The notes: generated by a model from the letters alone, not told the origin. A DNA stretch of 64,000 bases from Bacteroidota bacterium (GCA_027491085.1 JAIXWW010000006.1:25853-89852), one strand, 5' to 3'. Shown: positions 27,835-36,253, counted from the first letter of the stretch. Numbers and translations are program-made.

Positions 27835-29538
27835 ATGCTTGTAAATACCCTTTACTTTGCGAAGCTTTTGAATAACCAAGTAACTATATTATCTAAACTT
27901 TGCAGCGATTTTGGAATTGAGCATGCTGTAATTTGTCCAGGCTCGCGTTCTGCGCCATTGGTGTTTGCTTTTAACCGTAATAAAAACATTAAAACTTACG
28001 CTATTGTTGATGAACGAAGTGCTGGCTATATTGCCCTTGGTATGGTACAACAATTACAAAAACCAGTAGCCTTAATTTGTACCAGTGGCACTGCGGCCCT
28101 TAATTTTTTTCCAGCAATAGCCGAAGCATTTTATCAAAAAATTCCTTTAGTTGTTTTAACTGCCGATAGACCCGCTGAATTGCTTAATCAACAAGATGGA
28201 CAAATGATTAACCAAGTGAACGTTTTTGGAAGTCATGTAAGGGGAATTTTACAGTTTGAAGTTCGAAGTTCAGAGTTCGAAGTTCAAAGTTTATTAAATA
28301 AATCTATGTTTCCAGTTAAAGGACCAGTGCATATTAATGTGCCTTTGGTAGAACCTTTGTACGAAGATTTAGCAATAAGCAATGAGCTCCCGATGCATCG
28401 GGAGGTAATAGGCAATAATGAAATAAAAAATAATGATTTTGATGCCACTCAATTAATCAATGCTTTACAAAAATGTGATTCTAATAAACCAAAAGTTATT
28501 CTTGTTGGGCAAGGTTTTCCTAACCAAGAATTAGCTGCAGTTTTAAAAAGTTTGGAACAAAAAGGCTTTGTAATTTTAGCAGATGTAGTTTCAAATCAAC
28601 ATGAAAGTACTTCTATTTCGCATTGCGATTTGATTATTGCGCAAGCAACATCCGAAATTTTAAAAACTTTAGAACCTGATTTGATTATAAGCTTGGGTGG
28701 ACCTGTTTTATCGAAAGCATTAAAACTTTGGCTAAAAAAGCAAAAACCACTCTTTCATTTTAGAATTCAACAAGATGATGTTTTGGTAAACACTTATGAT
28801 AATGTTACCGATTATTTAATTACAGATAATATTACACCACTAAAATTTATTACGGAACATTTTATTCCTAAAAATTTATTTTTGAATAATTGGCAAGAAA
28901 TAAATGCCAAAGCAAAAAAGCTAGTAACTGATTTTACCCAAAATAATCAAACTGTGTTTAATGAATTGGTTGCTGTAAATACTGTTTTGGAGCAATTGCC
29001 AAACCAAAGTCAATTACAAATTGCTAACAGCACTGCTATACGCTATGTGAGTTATTTGGGTTTACCAAACAAAAATTTAACCGTTTTTTGCAACAGAGGC
29101 ACAAGCGGAATTGATGGTTGTACCTCAACTGCATTGGGCGCAGCTTTAGTTAATAATAAAATTACCACTTTAATTACGGGCGATTTGGCGTTTTTTTACG
29201 ATAGAAATGCTTTTTGGAACAATTATATTCCAAACAATTTGCGTGTAATTTTATTAAATAATCATGGAGGAGGAATTTTTAATTTAATTGACGGACCAAG
29301 CAGTGCGCCCGAATTAGATAAATTCTTTTTAACCAAACATACACTAAAAGCAAAAAATTTAGCTGCCGATTTTGGATTAATTTACGAAAATTGCACTTCG
29401 CAAAATGAATTGAACCAAGCATTAAATTCGTTTTTTGAACCTTCGGAAACAGCTAAAATATTGGAACTAAGTTTTGATATGAATAAAAGTGCGGAAGTTT
29501 ATAAAGCGTTTAGGAAAATGAAAATTGACCATAGTTAA
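27835..29538 (+). CDS. menD: 2-succinyl-5-enolpyruvyl-6-hydroxy-3-cyclohexene-1-carboxylate synthase
   Basis: A thiamine-diphosphate enzyme of menaquinone synthesis that joins isochorismate and 2-oxoglutarate. The ATG at 27835 gives 567 residues; a TTG at 27802 is less likely. Key segments are ICPGSRSAPLVFAFNRN, CTSGTAALNFFPAIAEAFYQ, LVVLTADRPAELL, GPVHINVPLVEPLYE and the ThDP-binding GDLAFFYDRNAFWNN and NNHGGGIFNLI. Two stretches look foreign: four near-tandem copies of GAAGTTC (28258-28285) coding FEVRSSEFEVQS, and an 18-nt perfect palindrome (28387-28404). Both are in frame, in poorly conserved parts. menB follows, forming a menaquinone pair. Confidence 0.94.
   Translation: MLVNTLYFAKLLNNQVTILSKLCSDFGIEHAVICPGSRSAPLVFAFNRNKNIKTYAIVDERSAGYIALGMVQQLQKPVALICTSGTAALNFFPAIAEAFYQKIPLVVLTADRPAELLNQQDGQMINQVNVFGSHVRGILQFEVRSSEFEVQSLLNKSMFPVKGPVHINVPLVEPLYEDLAISNELPMHREVIGNNEIKNNDFDATQLINALQKCDSNKPKVILVGQGFPNQELAAVLKSLEQKGFVILADVVSNQHESTSISHCDLIIAQATSEILKTLEPDLIISLGGPVLSKALKLWLKKQKPLFHFRIQQDDVLVNTYDNVTDYLITDNITPLKFITEHFIPKNLFLNNWQEINAKAKKLVTDFTQNNQTVFNELVAVNTVLEQLPNQSQLQIANSTAIRYVSYLGLPNKNLTVFCNRGTSGIDGCTSTALGAALVNNKITTLITGDLAFFYDRNAFWNNYIPNNLRVILLNNHGGGIFNLIDGPSSAPELDKFFLTKHTLKAKNLAADFGLIYENCTSQNELNQALNSFFEPSETAKILELSFDMNKSAEVYKAFRKMKIDHS
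28258..28285 (+). repeat. Heptamer repeat inside menD
   Basis: Four adjacent heptamers, GAAGTTC, GAAGTTC, AGAGTTC, GAAGTTC, lie within the coding sequence and translate to part of FEVRSSEFEVQS. Low-complexity strings like this are usual in the gaps of this window but not in genes. Confidence 0.7.
28387..28404. repeat. Palindrome CTCCCGATGCATCGGGAG inside menD
   Basis: A perfect 18-nt palindrome with core CCCGAT-nn-ATCGGG. A related perfect palindrome with a longer centre lies at 31506-31525 and a decayed one at 50183-50200, both between genes. In menD it is read in frame as ELPMHREV. Confidence 0.75.
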
Positions 29539-29543
29539 TAGAC

Positions 29544-29576
29544 GATAGACCATAATTAAATTATCTATGGTCTATC
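29544..29576. repeat. Inverted repeat between menD and menB
   Basis: An 11-bp perfect stem (GATAGACCATA with TATGGTCTATC) around an 11-nt AT-rich loop, just after the menD stop. It lacks a T tract, so it is more likely a repeat-derived or processing hairpin than a terminator; menD and menB may still be cotranscribed. Confidence 0.6.
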
Positions 29577-29602
29577 AACCATCAACTATAAACTAAAATA
29601 AT

Positions 29603-30427
29603 ATGACAAGTAAATATAATTGGACAACTCTAAAGGAGTACAAGGAAATTTTATTTCAATACTACGAAGGTATTGCTAAAATTAGTATTAACCGTCCGCA
29701 TGTACACAATGCGTTTACCCCACTTACCGTTCAGGAAATGAGTGAGGCAATGGAATTAGCACGCCAAAACCAAGATGTGCGTGTGGTAATTTTAACTGGC
29801 GAAGGCGGAAAAGCTTTTTGTAGTGGTGGCGATCAAAGTGTGCGCGGACACGGAGGTTATGTAGGCGATGATGGAATTCCTCGTTTAAATGTATTGGATT
29901 TACAAATGCAAATCCGCAGAATTCCTAAGCCAGTTATAGCAATGGTGGCGGGTTATGCCATTGGTGGGGGACATGTATTGCATGTAATTTGCGATATTTC
30001 AATAGCTGCCGAAAATGCTAAATTTGGTCAAACAGGACCAAAAGTGGGTAGTTTTGATGGTGGATTTGGTGCTGGTTATTTAGCTAGAGTAGTTGGCCAA
30101 AAGAAAGCCAGAGAAATTTGGTTTTTATGCGACCAATACAATGCGCAAGAAGCTTTAGATATGGGCTTGGTAAACAAAGTAGTGCCTTTAGAATTGTTAG
30201 AAGACGAAACCATCAAATGGTGTCAGAAAATGATTGAAAAAAGTCCTGTGGCTTTACGTATGATAAAAGCAAGTTTTAATGCTGAATTAGATGGACAAGC
30301 TGGTATTCAAGAATTAGCAGGAAATGCTACTTTGCTTTATTACTTGAGCGATGAAGCTAAAGAAGGTAAAAATTCGTTCTTAGAAAAACGCAAACCCGAC
30401 TTCAGTAAATTCCCTAAGTTCCCATAA
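29603..30427 (+). CDS. menB: 1,4-dihydroxy-2-naphthoyl-CoA synthase
   Basis: A 274-residue crotonase-fold enzyme that closes the naphthoate ring in menaquinone synthesis. It has [20 protein letters not shown], an oxyanion-hole region [38 protein letters not shown] and [20 protein letters not shown], all typical of MenB rather than general enoyl-CoA hydratases. It follows menD by 64 nt, matching the pathway order. Confidence 0.95.
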   Translation: MTSKYNWTTLKEYKEILFQYYEGIAKISINRPHVHNAFTPLTVQEMSEAMELARQNQDVRVVILTGEGGKAFCSGGDQSVRGHGGYVGDDGIPRLNVLDLQMQIRRIPKPVIAMVAGYAIGGGHVLHVICDISIAAENAKFGQTGPKVGSFDGGFGAGYLARVVGQKKAREIWFLCDQYNAQEALDMGLVNKVVPLELLEDETIKWCQKMIEKSPVALRMIKASFNAELDGQAGIQELAGNATLLYYLSDEAKEGKNSFLEKRKPDFSKFPKFP

Positions 30428-30466
30428 AATTTGTTCCTAAAAAAATAAAACATTTATTTGCCCCAA

Positions 30467-31483
30467 ATGATTTTAAAACCCAATATTTCGCTTAAACCAT
30501 TTAATACTTTTGGTATTGATGCCACTGCATCTGATTTTATTGAAATTGATTCGATTGAAACGCTTCAATTTGTTATTGATAACTTCAATTTAGCCAACAG
30601 AAAAACACTAATTATAGGTGGTGGAAGCAATATTTTATTAACCAAAAATTTTGATGGTTTGGTTTTAAAAATGAGCATTAGAGGCATTGAAAAAGTAAAA
30701 GAAGACAACGATTATGTGTATTTAAAAGCCATGGCAGGCGAAACCTGGCATGGCTTTGTAATGCATTGTGTAGCCAATAATTATTCGGGAGTTGAAAACC
30801 TTTCGTTAATACCCGGCTGTGTGGGTGCTGCACCTATGCAAAACATTGGTGCTTATGGTGTTGAAATTAAAGATACTTGCTTTGAAGTAGAAGCGTACAA
30901 CATAGAAACCAACGAAGTAAAAATATTTAGCAATGCTGATTGCAAATTTGGCTACCGCGAAAGTATTTTTAAGCACGAAGCCAAAGGAAAATACATCATT
31001 TCATCGGTTACATTTAAATTAGCTAAACAAGCCAAAATCAATGTTTCGTACGGTGCCATACAAGATGTATTGAAAAGTAAAAACATCGAAAATCCTACCA
31101 TTCAAGATGTAAGCGAAGCAGTAATTGCCATCCGCGAGTCAAAATTACCTAACCCAAAAGTATTGGGAAATGCAGGTAGTTTTTTTAAAAATCCTGAAGT
31201 TCCTACTGAAGAATATTTAAGTTTAAAAGAAAAATTCCCAACTTTGGTTGGTTACAAAACCAGCGAAACCTATACTAAACTAGCCGCAGGTTGGTTAATT
31301 GAACAAAGTGGTTGGAAAGGCAAAGTGGTTGGAAACACTGGCTCGCATAAAGACCAAGCTTTGGTTTTGGTAAACTATGGCAATGCAACAGGAAATGAAA
31401 TTTGGAAATTAGCCATGCAAATTCAAGAATCGGTTTTCGAAAAATTTGGGGTAACCATTGTTCCTGAGGTGAATGTGATTTAG
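30467..31483 (+). CDS. murB: UDP-N-acetylenolpyruvoylglucosamine reductase
   Basis: A 338-residue flavoenzyme that reduces UDP-GlcNAc-enolpyruvate to UDP-MurNAc in peptidoglycan synthesis. It has the FAD-binding GGGSNILLTKNF, PGCVGAAPMQNIGAYGVEIK, the substrate-binding YRESIFKHE and the proton-donor Ser in LGNAGSFFKNP, and a C-terminal AAGWLIEQSGWKG. The ATG at 30467 is chosen over an in-frame TTG at 30458. It starts 39 nt after menB. Confidence 0.95.
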   Translation: MILKPNISLKPFNTFGIDATASDFIEIDSIETLQFVIDNFNLANRKTLIIGGGSNILLTKNFDGLVLKMSIRGIEKVKEDNDYVYLKAMAGETWHGFVMHCVANNYSGVENLSLIPGCVGAAPMQNIGAYGVEIKDTCFEVEAYNIETNEVKIFSNADCKFGYRESIFKHEAKGKYIISSVTFKLAKQAKINVSYGAIQDVLKSKNIENPTIQDVSEAVIAIRESKLPNPKVLGNAGSFFKNPEVPTEEYLSLKEKFPTLVGYKTSETYTKLAAGWLIEQSGWKGKVVGNTGSHKDQALVLVNYGNATGNEIWKLAMQIQESVFEKFGVTIVPEVNVI

Positions 31484-31505
31484 GATTTGTTGGAAAAGTA
31501 ACCAC

Positions 31506-31525
31506 ATCCCGATAGCTATCGGGAT
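31506..31525. repeat. Palindrome ATCCCGATAGCTATCGGGAT
   Basis: A perfect 20-nt palindrome 22 nt after the murB stop. It shares the CCCGAT/ATCGGG arms with the palindrome inside menD. It abuts the 13-bp inverted repeat of the next element. Confidence 0.8.
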
Positions 31526-31526
31526 T

Positions 31527-31696
31527 CACAGATTACACAGATTTTTTTTGTTTAACCGCAAAGGAAGCAAGGACTTTCGCGAAGAACGTTTAGATGTTTA
31601 GTCATTGCAGGCGTCCTAGCCTGCAATAAAAAGATGTTGGCCAAGGACGCCAACATCGGCATCATCAAATTTTCCTATGCAAATGTGTAATCTGTG
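31527..31696. repeat. 170-bp element with 13-bp inverted ends
   Basis: CACAGATTACACA (31527-31539) and its exact complement TGTGTAATCTGTG (31684-31696) bracket a non-coding segment that contains the double-hairpin repeat at 31604-31656. It fits a miniature inverted-repeat element or a nested set of dispersed repeats. The right end with its flank, TGTGTAATCTGTGGCTAA, recurs at 56512-56529. No transposase or target-site duplication was found. Confidence 0.55.
31604..31656. repeat. Double-hairpin palindromic repeat, copy A
   Basis: Two adjacent hairpins: ATTGCAGGC/GCCTGCAAT (9-bp stem, loop GTCCTA) and ATGTTGGC/GCCAACAT (8-bp stem, loop CAAGGAC). GGCGTCCT of the first can also pair with AGGACGCC of the second, so alternative folds exist. 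Copies B (47286-47347) and C (55781-55804, inverted) match it. Confidence 0.75.
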
Positions 31697-31703
31697 GCTA
31701 ATT

Positions 31704-32897
31704 CTATTTAGTTTCCCAAAAACGATATTGTTTGGTTTCGTTAAATATAAAAGTCAAAATATTTTTATCGTCTTCGGTTAGTTCTACATTTCTGCGTTTA
31801 TAAACGGCTTCAGCTGTTTTAAAAAACTTATTGATTACAAATGTTTCAAAACCTTGTGCGCCACCCCAAGCAAAATCAGGAATGAAGTTGCGTGGAAAAC
31901 CTGCGCCAAACACATTTGCGCCCACTCCTACTACCGTTCCTGTGTTAAACATGGTGTTTATACCACATTTAGCATGATCGGCCATTATTAAGCCGCAAAA
32001 CGTTAAGCCCGTCTTTTCAAACTTTTGTTTATCGTAATTCCAAAGTTTTACTTCATCGTAAGTATTTTTAAGGTTAGAGTTATTGGTATCTGCACCCATA
32101 TTTACCCACTCGCCAATTACTGCATTGCCCACAAACCCATCATGACCTTTATTGCTGTAAGCAAAAAACACTGCGTTACTAACCTCACCACCTACTTTGC
32201 AATAAGGACCAACAGTAGTTCCACCGTAAATTTTAGCATCCATTTTTAAACCAGCATGTTCGCACAAGGCAAAAGGCCCGCGTATTTTGCAGCCTTCCAT
32301 TACTTCAGCATCGGCAGCTATATAAATTGGTCCACCCGAAGCATTTAAAATACTGCATTCTACAATAGCGCCTTCTTCTAAAAACACATTTTCGGGTTTT
32401 ATAACTTGGTTGGTACTTGAAATTGGTTGCGATTTACGACCAGCAGTTAATAATTTAAAATCATCTTCAATACCTTTGGCATTGTTCGAAAAAATATCTT
32501 GAGGAAATTTGATATGAATAAAATCCTCCGCTATGGTTTCAATTAATTCAAATTGAGTAGCAATATTGGCAATATCAACAAACAAAGCACTGTTAAAGGC
32601 AATAATTACATTGTTTTTATAAAGCGCTTGTCCTTTGGTTAAACTGCTAATTTCATTTACTAAAACCTCTGTAGGGCAAATACTTCCATTAACAAAAATA
32701 TTTTCAGCAGCTAATGTAATTGGAAATTTGTTTTGCAAATAATCCATTGTTAAATACGAAACATTGGTTTTTAAATGCTTTTCCCATTTTTGAGCTATGG
32801 TTAAAATACCACACCTAACATTAGCCACAGGCCTAGTAAAAGTTAATGGTAACAAATTTTGTCTATCGGTAGGGTTATCAAATAAAATGTAATTCAT
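31704..32897 (-). CDS. GlmU-type putative sugar nucleotidyltransferase
   Basis: A 397-residue protein of the Bacteroidota GlmU-like family. It starts MNYILFDNPTDRQNLLPLTF, in place of the canonical nucleotidyltransferase start, then keeps TRPVANVRCGILTIAQKWE. The C-terminal half is a left-handed beta helix of hexapeptide repeats (ILNASGGPIYIAADAEVMEG, IYGGTTVGPYCKVGGEVSNA, MADHAKCGINTMFNTGTVVG). True GlmU makes UDP-GlcNAc; here the substrate is unknown. Upstream lie rpmE and its terminator, so it has its own promoter, which I did not recognise. Confidence 0.82.
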   Translation of the reverse strand: MNYILFDNPTDRQNLLPLTFTRPVANVRCGILTIAQKWEKHLKTNVSYLTMDYLQNKFPITLAAENIFVNGSICPTEVLVNEISSLTKGQALYKNNVIIAFNSALFVDIANIATQFELIETIAEDFIHIKFPQDIFSNNAKGIEDDFKLLTAGRKSQPISSTNQVIKPENVFLEEGAIVECSILNASGGPIYIAADAEVMEGCKIRGPFALCEHAGLKMDAKIYGGTTVGPYCKVGGEVSNAVFFAYSNKGHDGFVGNAVIGEWVNMGADTNNSNLKNTYDEVKLWNYDKQKFEKTGLTFCGLIMADHAKCGINTMFNTGTVVGVGANVFGAGFPRNFIPDFAWGGAQGFETFVINKFFKTAEAVYKRRNVELTEDDKNILTFIFNETKQYRFWETK

Positions 32898-32941
32898 AGT
32901 GTAAAAATTTTTATAAAATAAAACTGCAATTAGCTAAAAAT

Positions 32942-32968
32942 AAAAAAGCCTTCCAAATGGAAGGCTTT
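32942..32968 (-). terminator. Terminator of rpmE
   Basis: A perfect 10-bp stem (AAAGCCTTCC with GGAAGGCTTT) with an AAAT loop and a U run on the minus strand, 22 nt beyond the rpmE stop. Confidence 0.87.
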
Positions 32969-32990
32969 AAATATTTGTAAACAAAAAAAA

Positions 32991-33239
32991 TTATTTTTTT
33001 GCGTAACGTTTGTTGAATTTATCAATACGACCTGCAGTATCAATTAACATGCTTTGGCCTGTAAAAAACGGATGTGATTTGTAAGAAATCTCTAATTTGA
33101 ATAAAGGATATTCAATTCCATCTTCTAATGTAATTGTATCTTTAGTATCTACTGTTGAACCAGTTACAAAAGTATATCCGTTACTCATATCTTTAAATGC
33201 AACTTTTCTATAATTTTCTGGATGAATTCCTGCTTTCAT
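32991..33239 (-). CDS. rpmE2: Large-subunit ribosomal protein L31 type B
   Basis: An 82-residue protein that bridges the subunits at the central protuberance. It starts [20 protein letters not shown] and has [20 protein letters not shown] and [13 protein letters not shown]. The CxxC zinc ligands of type A are absent, so it is the zinc-independent type B. The ATG at 33239 is required because the promoter -7 box lies at 33261-33268; an upstream in-frame ATG at 33290 would precede transcription. Confidence 0.95.
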   Translation of the reverse strand: MKAGIHPENYRKVAFKDMSNGYTFVTGSTVDTKDTITLEDGIEYPLFKLEISYKSHPFFTGQSMLIDTAGRIDKFNKRYAKK

Positions 33240-33260
33240 TTTATTTATTATTTTGGAGTG

Positions 33261-33291
33261 CAAAAGTAATTTATTTTGAAATAAATGCAAA
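33261..33291 (-). promoter_or_regulatory. rpmE2: Promoter of rpmE type B
   Basis: TTTG (33291-33288), 19 nt, TACTTTTG (33268-33261) on the minus strand, followed by CACTCC. The inferred start near 33254 gives a leader of about 15 nt. Confidence 0.75.
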
Positions 33292-33352
33292 TATATTCGA
33301 GAAAAATATTTTTATTTTACCATAAAATAATCCAAAAGCATTGTAAAATCTA

Positions 33353-33383
33353 TTCGGAAAGCTTTTAATAATAAATATATTTG
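33353..33383 (+). promoter_or_regulatory. Promoter of the phosphoribosyltransferase gene
   Basis: TTCG (one mismatch to TTTG) at 33353-33356, 19 nt, then TATATTTG at 33376-33383 followed by CCC. The start would lie near 33390, about 14 nt before the GTG. Confidence 0.55.
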
Positions 33384-33403
33384 CCCTATAATTTTTTATA
33401 AAA

Positions 33404-33901
33404 GTGAAAACAAAAGTACTCAATCATTCAGACATTGAAAAAATTATTAAGCGTATGGCTTACCAAATTTATGAAAATAATTTTGGCGATAAACACATTA
33501 CGTTTGTTGGCATTAGCTCGCGCGGATATGAAATTGCTAAATTATTGCAAGCTGAATTAGATATAATCAGTAATTTAAAATCAAATTTACTTGAAATTAC
33601 TATTGATAAAGAAGCGCCATCTATTGAAAGTACGGTAATTAAACCTACAAAATTTGAAGTAAAAGGCACTGTAGTAATTATTGATGATGTGTTAAACACC
33701 GGCCGCACTTTGGTTTATGCAGCATTGCCATTTTTAAATTATAAAATAGCTAAATTACAAGTAGCAGTGTTGGTTGATAGAAACCATAAAAAATTTCCAA
33801 TAGCTGCTGATTATACTGGCATTCAGTTAAACACTACTTTTCAAGAACATGTAAGTGTGGAACAAAATAAAAAGAAACATTTTGAAGTTTACTTACAGTA
33901 A
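33404..33901 (+). CDS. Phosphoribosyltransferase of the PyrR type
   Basis: A 165-residue type I phosphoribosyltransferase. The PRPP motif is VVIIDDVLNTGRTLVYAA, preceded by VGISSRGYEIAKLLQAELD and followed by VAVLVDRNHKKFPIAADYTG, the order found in PyrR (uracil phosphoribosyltransferase and pyrimidine attenuator). The start is GTG at 33404, next to a good promoter; no earlier ATG is available. It is monocistronic, not in a pyr operon, so a regulatory role for pyrimidine genes is uncertain. Confidence 0.85.
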   Translation: MKTKVLNHSDIEKIIKRMAYQIYENNFGDKHITFVGISSRGYEIAKLLQAELDIISNLKSNLLEITIDKEAPSIESTVIKPTKFEVKGTVVIIDDVLNTGRTLVYAALPFLNYKIAKLQVAVLVDRNHKKFPIAADYTGIQLNTTFQEHVSVEQNKKKHFEVYLQ

Positions 33902-33933
33902 AGTGAAATAAAAACATTTAATGTGTAAAAACA

Positions 33934-33963
33934 AAAAAGGCTGTTCAAACGAACAGCCTTTTT
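33934..33963. terminator. Bidirectional terminator between the phosphoribosyltransferase and HU genes
   Basis: A perfect 13-bp stem (AAAAAGGCTGTTC with GAACAGCCTTTTT) and an AAAC loop. It ends in T on both strands and lies between convergent genes, so it can serve both. Confidence 0.88.
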
Positions 33964-33991
33964 AATTTCTTTGCTACAATAGCTTGTTAAA

Positions 33992-34264
33992 TTACTTAAC
34001 TTTAGCTTGTAAGTTAGCACCAGCTTTGAACTTAACAACCTTTTTAGCAGGAATGTTAATTTCTTTACCCGTTTGAGGATTACGTCCTTTACGAGCAGCA
34101 CGTTTAGTTACCGAAAAGGTTCCAAAACCAACTAAAATTACTTTGTCGTTTTTCTTTAATGCTCCTTGAGTTGATAACATAAATGCATCTAAAGAAGCAG
34201 CAGCTTGAACTTTAGTAATACCGGCAGCTTTTGCCATTGAATCGATTAAGTCTGATTTGTTCAT
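33992..34264 (-). CDS. hup: DNA-binding protein HU
   Basis: A 90-residue nucleoid protein that bends and wraps DNA as a dimer. It starts MNKSDLIDSMAKAAGITKVQ and has VILVGFGTFSVTKRAARKGR and the DNA-inserting arm RNPQTGKEINIPAKKVVKFK. A strong promoter lies 28 nt upstream and a shared terminator lies downstream. Confidence 0.96.
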   Translation of the reverse strand: MNKSDLIDSMAKAAGITKVQAAASLDAFMLSTQGALKKNDKVILVGFGTFSVTKRAARKGRNPQTGKEINIPAKKVVKFKAGANLQAKVK

Positions 34265-34291
34265 ATATTATATTTAAAAATTTTTGCATAA

Positions 34292-34321
34292 CGAAAGTAG
34301 TTATACTATTTAAAAAATCAA
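34292..34321 (-). promoter_or_regulatory. hup: Promoter of the HU gene
   Basis: TTG (34321-34319), 19 nt, TACTTTCG (34299-34292) on the minus strand; one mismatch in the -7 box. Confidence 0.6.
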
Positions 34322-34406
34322 GTGTTGTGTCAAATTTTTCAAAAAAAATACAAAATTAAATTTTCACACATTATCAACAAAAAGCAAGGATTAGTTATAT
34401 TTAATA

Positions 34407-34907
34407 CTAAAAACCATATGTTAAAATTAGCTGAGACGCTTTATTTACAAAGGTTTGCACTGATTCTTGTGGTACACCAAAAGTGTATTTTGCTTGGCTA
34501 TAATAGTCTTTTCTTTTAATCAATAATTCATCTATTTTTACTTCAATTTCGGGCTTTAAAAGGTTAAAGAACAATGGTCTCTGCTTCTTTGCATTCAAAA
34601 TTCTATCTACCAAAATACCTTTATTGGCATTTATGTAAATAGTTATGCCTGTATTATTCATCAATTGCATGTTGGTAAAATAACAAGGACAACCTCCGCC
34701 AGTACTCACTAAAACATGGCTTAAAAGTGATGTTTCAAGTAAACATTTCTGCTCTATATCTCTAAAATATTCTTCACCTTTTTGTTCAAAAATATTTTCA
34801 ATACTCATACCTGTTGTTTTTTCAATCATTTCATCAAGATCAATAAACGAGTATTTTAAGGCATTGGCAAGCTTTTTACCCCAAGTACTTTTACCTGAAC
34901 CTGGCAT
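34407..34907 (-). CDS. aroK: Shikimate kinase, uncertain start
   Basis: Phosphorylates shikimate in the aromatic amino-acid pathway. The P-loop is GMPGSGKSTWGKK, followed by FIDLDEMIEKTTGMSIENIF, STGGGCPCYFTN and the lid NAKKQRPLF. The only ATG or other usual start codon in frame encodes the Met inside the P-loop (34907), but the frame is open further upstream and reads NQRVYIIGMPGSGKSTW, exactly the first beta strand of the fold. A stop lies 78 nt before that Met, and the upstream part is a low-complexity repeat (34952-34980). The true start is therefore a non-standard codon (ATT, ATC or ATA), or the 5' end has been damaged by the repeat. The Lys, Ser and Arg residues of the active site are present. 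Confidence 0.83.
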   Translation of the reverse strand: MPGSGKSTWGKKLANALKYSFIDLDEMIEKTTGMSIENIFEQKGEEYFRDIEQKCLLETSLLSHVLVSTGGGCPCYFTNMQLMNNTGITIYINANKGILVDRILNAKKQRPLFFNLLKPEIEVKIDELLIKRKDYYSQAKYTFGVPQESVQTFVNKASQLILTYGF

Positions 34908-34951
34908 GCCGATTATATATACTCTTTGATTTTTGATAACAGCTTCTTGAA

Positions 34952-34980
34952 TTATGAATGGTGAATTATGAATTTTGAAT
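34952..34980. repeat. Low-complexity GAATTATGAATG-type repeat before aroK
   Basis: Degenerate tandem units of (T)GAATTATGAAT and TGAATGGTGAAT. The same unit recurs at 37723-37760 and, as TGAATGT, at 55677-55710. Confidence 0.65.
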
Positions 34981-35037
34981 GCGTTTGAAAGTAACTACTT
35001 TAATATACTAATTACCAATAAACTGAATAACTAATAA

Positions 35038-36150
35038 TTATTGCATGTAACGCATTACAATATCGTAGGTTGGGAAGTTATAAGCACTCCATTTTTTTAC
35101 AACCACTCCACCTTTCATTAATATCAATCCTGGGTTTGAGCGAACCATTGATTTTAAAGGAACTGCATCTACTGTATAATAATTAAATGCCAATTGATTT
35201 TGATGGCGATAAGCCTCTAAAGTTTCAGCCGAAGTTGCAGTTAAAGCCCAAAATTCTTTGCCATCTTTTTTACAATCATCGGCTAATAAAGCTATTTGTT
35301 TTTCTAAGCCTTTGCGGCCTTCGGTTACCGATTTTTGAACCAATACTAGTTTAAAACCTTTATTGGCAAATAAACTATCTGTATAGTTTAAACCATCGGT
35401 ATTGGTAAGGCTAAAATCGTGAATAGGCGCCTTGCAACCTTCGCGCACTACTTTATCAATTCTATCTACAAATTTATAGTTAGTATCGTTTGGAATATGG
35501 TTAACATCAAATTCTTCTTTTACGCCATTTTTTTCGTAAATAAACATCATAACGACCGAATCTACTGGAGAACCCGGAGGGCAAACCATTTTATCTGGAA
35601 TATTATTACCAACTTTGTATGGTAAAAAATCTTTTACAGGTAAAAACATGTAAGTGTAAAAAGTAAAGAATGTTACTACTAAAAATGCTACCGAAAGTGC
35701 AATATTTTGCAAAGTAAATTTCAGTAGTGGTTTTAAATGTTTTTGCCCAAAGAAAATGAATAAAATAAGCACCAATAAAATCAAATCTTTATAAAACGAT
35801 TCAACAGGTTTTAACTTAATGGCATCGCCAAAGCAACCGCAATCGGTAACTTTATGGGTAATGGCTGAATAGCCTGTTAAAAGTGTAAAAAACACTATCA
35901 TTAATAATAATAACCATGCATTTAGTTTATTAAAAGCACCTAGCAATAATGCTACACCACTAATAATTTCGAAAATACAAATAAACATGGCCAAAGACAC
36001 TGCATAAGGAATAAAAATTGGCATGTGAAACACCTCAAAATATTCTTCTAATTTATAACTAAAACCTATGGTATCATTGGCTTTAATTAATCCTGAAATA
36101 ATAAATAATACGCCTACAAATACTCGGCTAATTTGTGTTATAATTTTCAT
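35038..36150 (-). CDS. DoxX/MauE-like membrane protein of the BT_3928 family
   Basis: A 370-residue inner-membrane protein. The first 145 residues have four or five hydrophobic helices like DoxX/MauE (VLFIISGLIKANDTIGFSYK) with the conserved loop TDCGCFGDAIKLKPVESFYK. After another membrane segment the C-terminal half looks like a periplasmic thioredoxin-like domain (GFKLVLVQKSVTEGRKGLEK, LALADDC-like DDCKKDG) without a CxxC. A redox or membrane-quinone role is likely by family analogy, but no reaction is established. It lies upstream of aroK on the same strand. Confidence 0.82.
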   Translation of the reverse strand: MKIITQISRVFVGVLFIISGLIKANDTIGFSYKLEEYFEVFHMPIFIPYAVSLAMFICIFEIISGVALLLGAFNKLNAWLLLLMIVFFTLLTGYSAITHKVTDCGCFGDAIKLKPVESFYKDLILLVLILFIFFGQKHLKPLLKFTLQNIALSVAFLVVTFFTFYTYMFLPVKDFLPYKVGNNIPDKMVCPPGSPVDSVVMMFIYEKNGVKEEFDVNHIPNDTNYKFVDRIDKVVREGCKAPIHDFSLTNTDGLNYTDSLFANKGFKLVLVQKSVTEGRKGLEKQIALLADDCKKDGKEFWALTATSAETLEAYRHQNQLAFNYYTVDAVPLKSMVRSNPGLILMKGGVVVKKWSAYNFPTYDIVMRYMQ

Positions 36151-36167
36151 GTGTTTATATTGTTAAA

Positions 36168-36235
36168 ATTGTTGTATTGCTTAATTGTTAAATTGTTTAA
36201 CTGCTGAATTGTATAATTGTTCAATAGCTTATTGA
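36168..36235. repeat. Low-complexity TTGTTAAATTG-type repeat
   Basis: Degenerate units of TTGTTAAATTGT, TTAATTGT and TGAATTGTATAATTGT fill the gap before the DUF1599 gene. No gene or hairpin was recognised. Confidence 0.55.
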
Positions 36236-36253
36236 ACTTTTGGAAACAACCCC

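Noticed and set aside
34952..34980. Possible CRISPR or iteron array from TGAAT repeats (also 37723 and 55677)
   Set aside because: Units are short, degenerate and without spacers; no cas or rep genes nearby.
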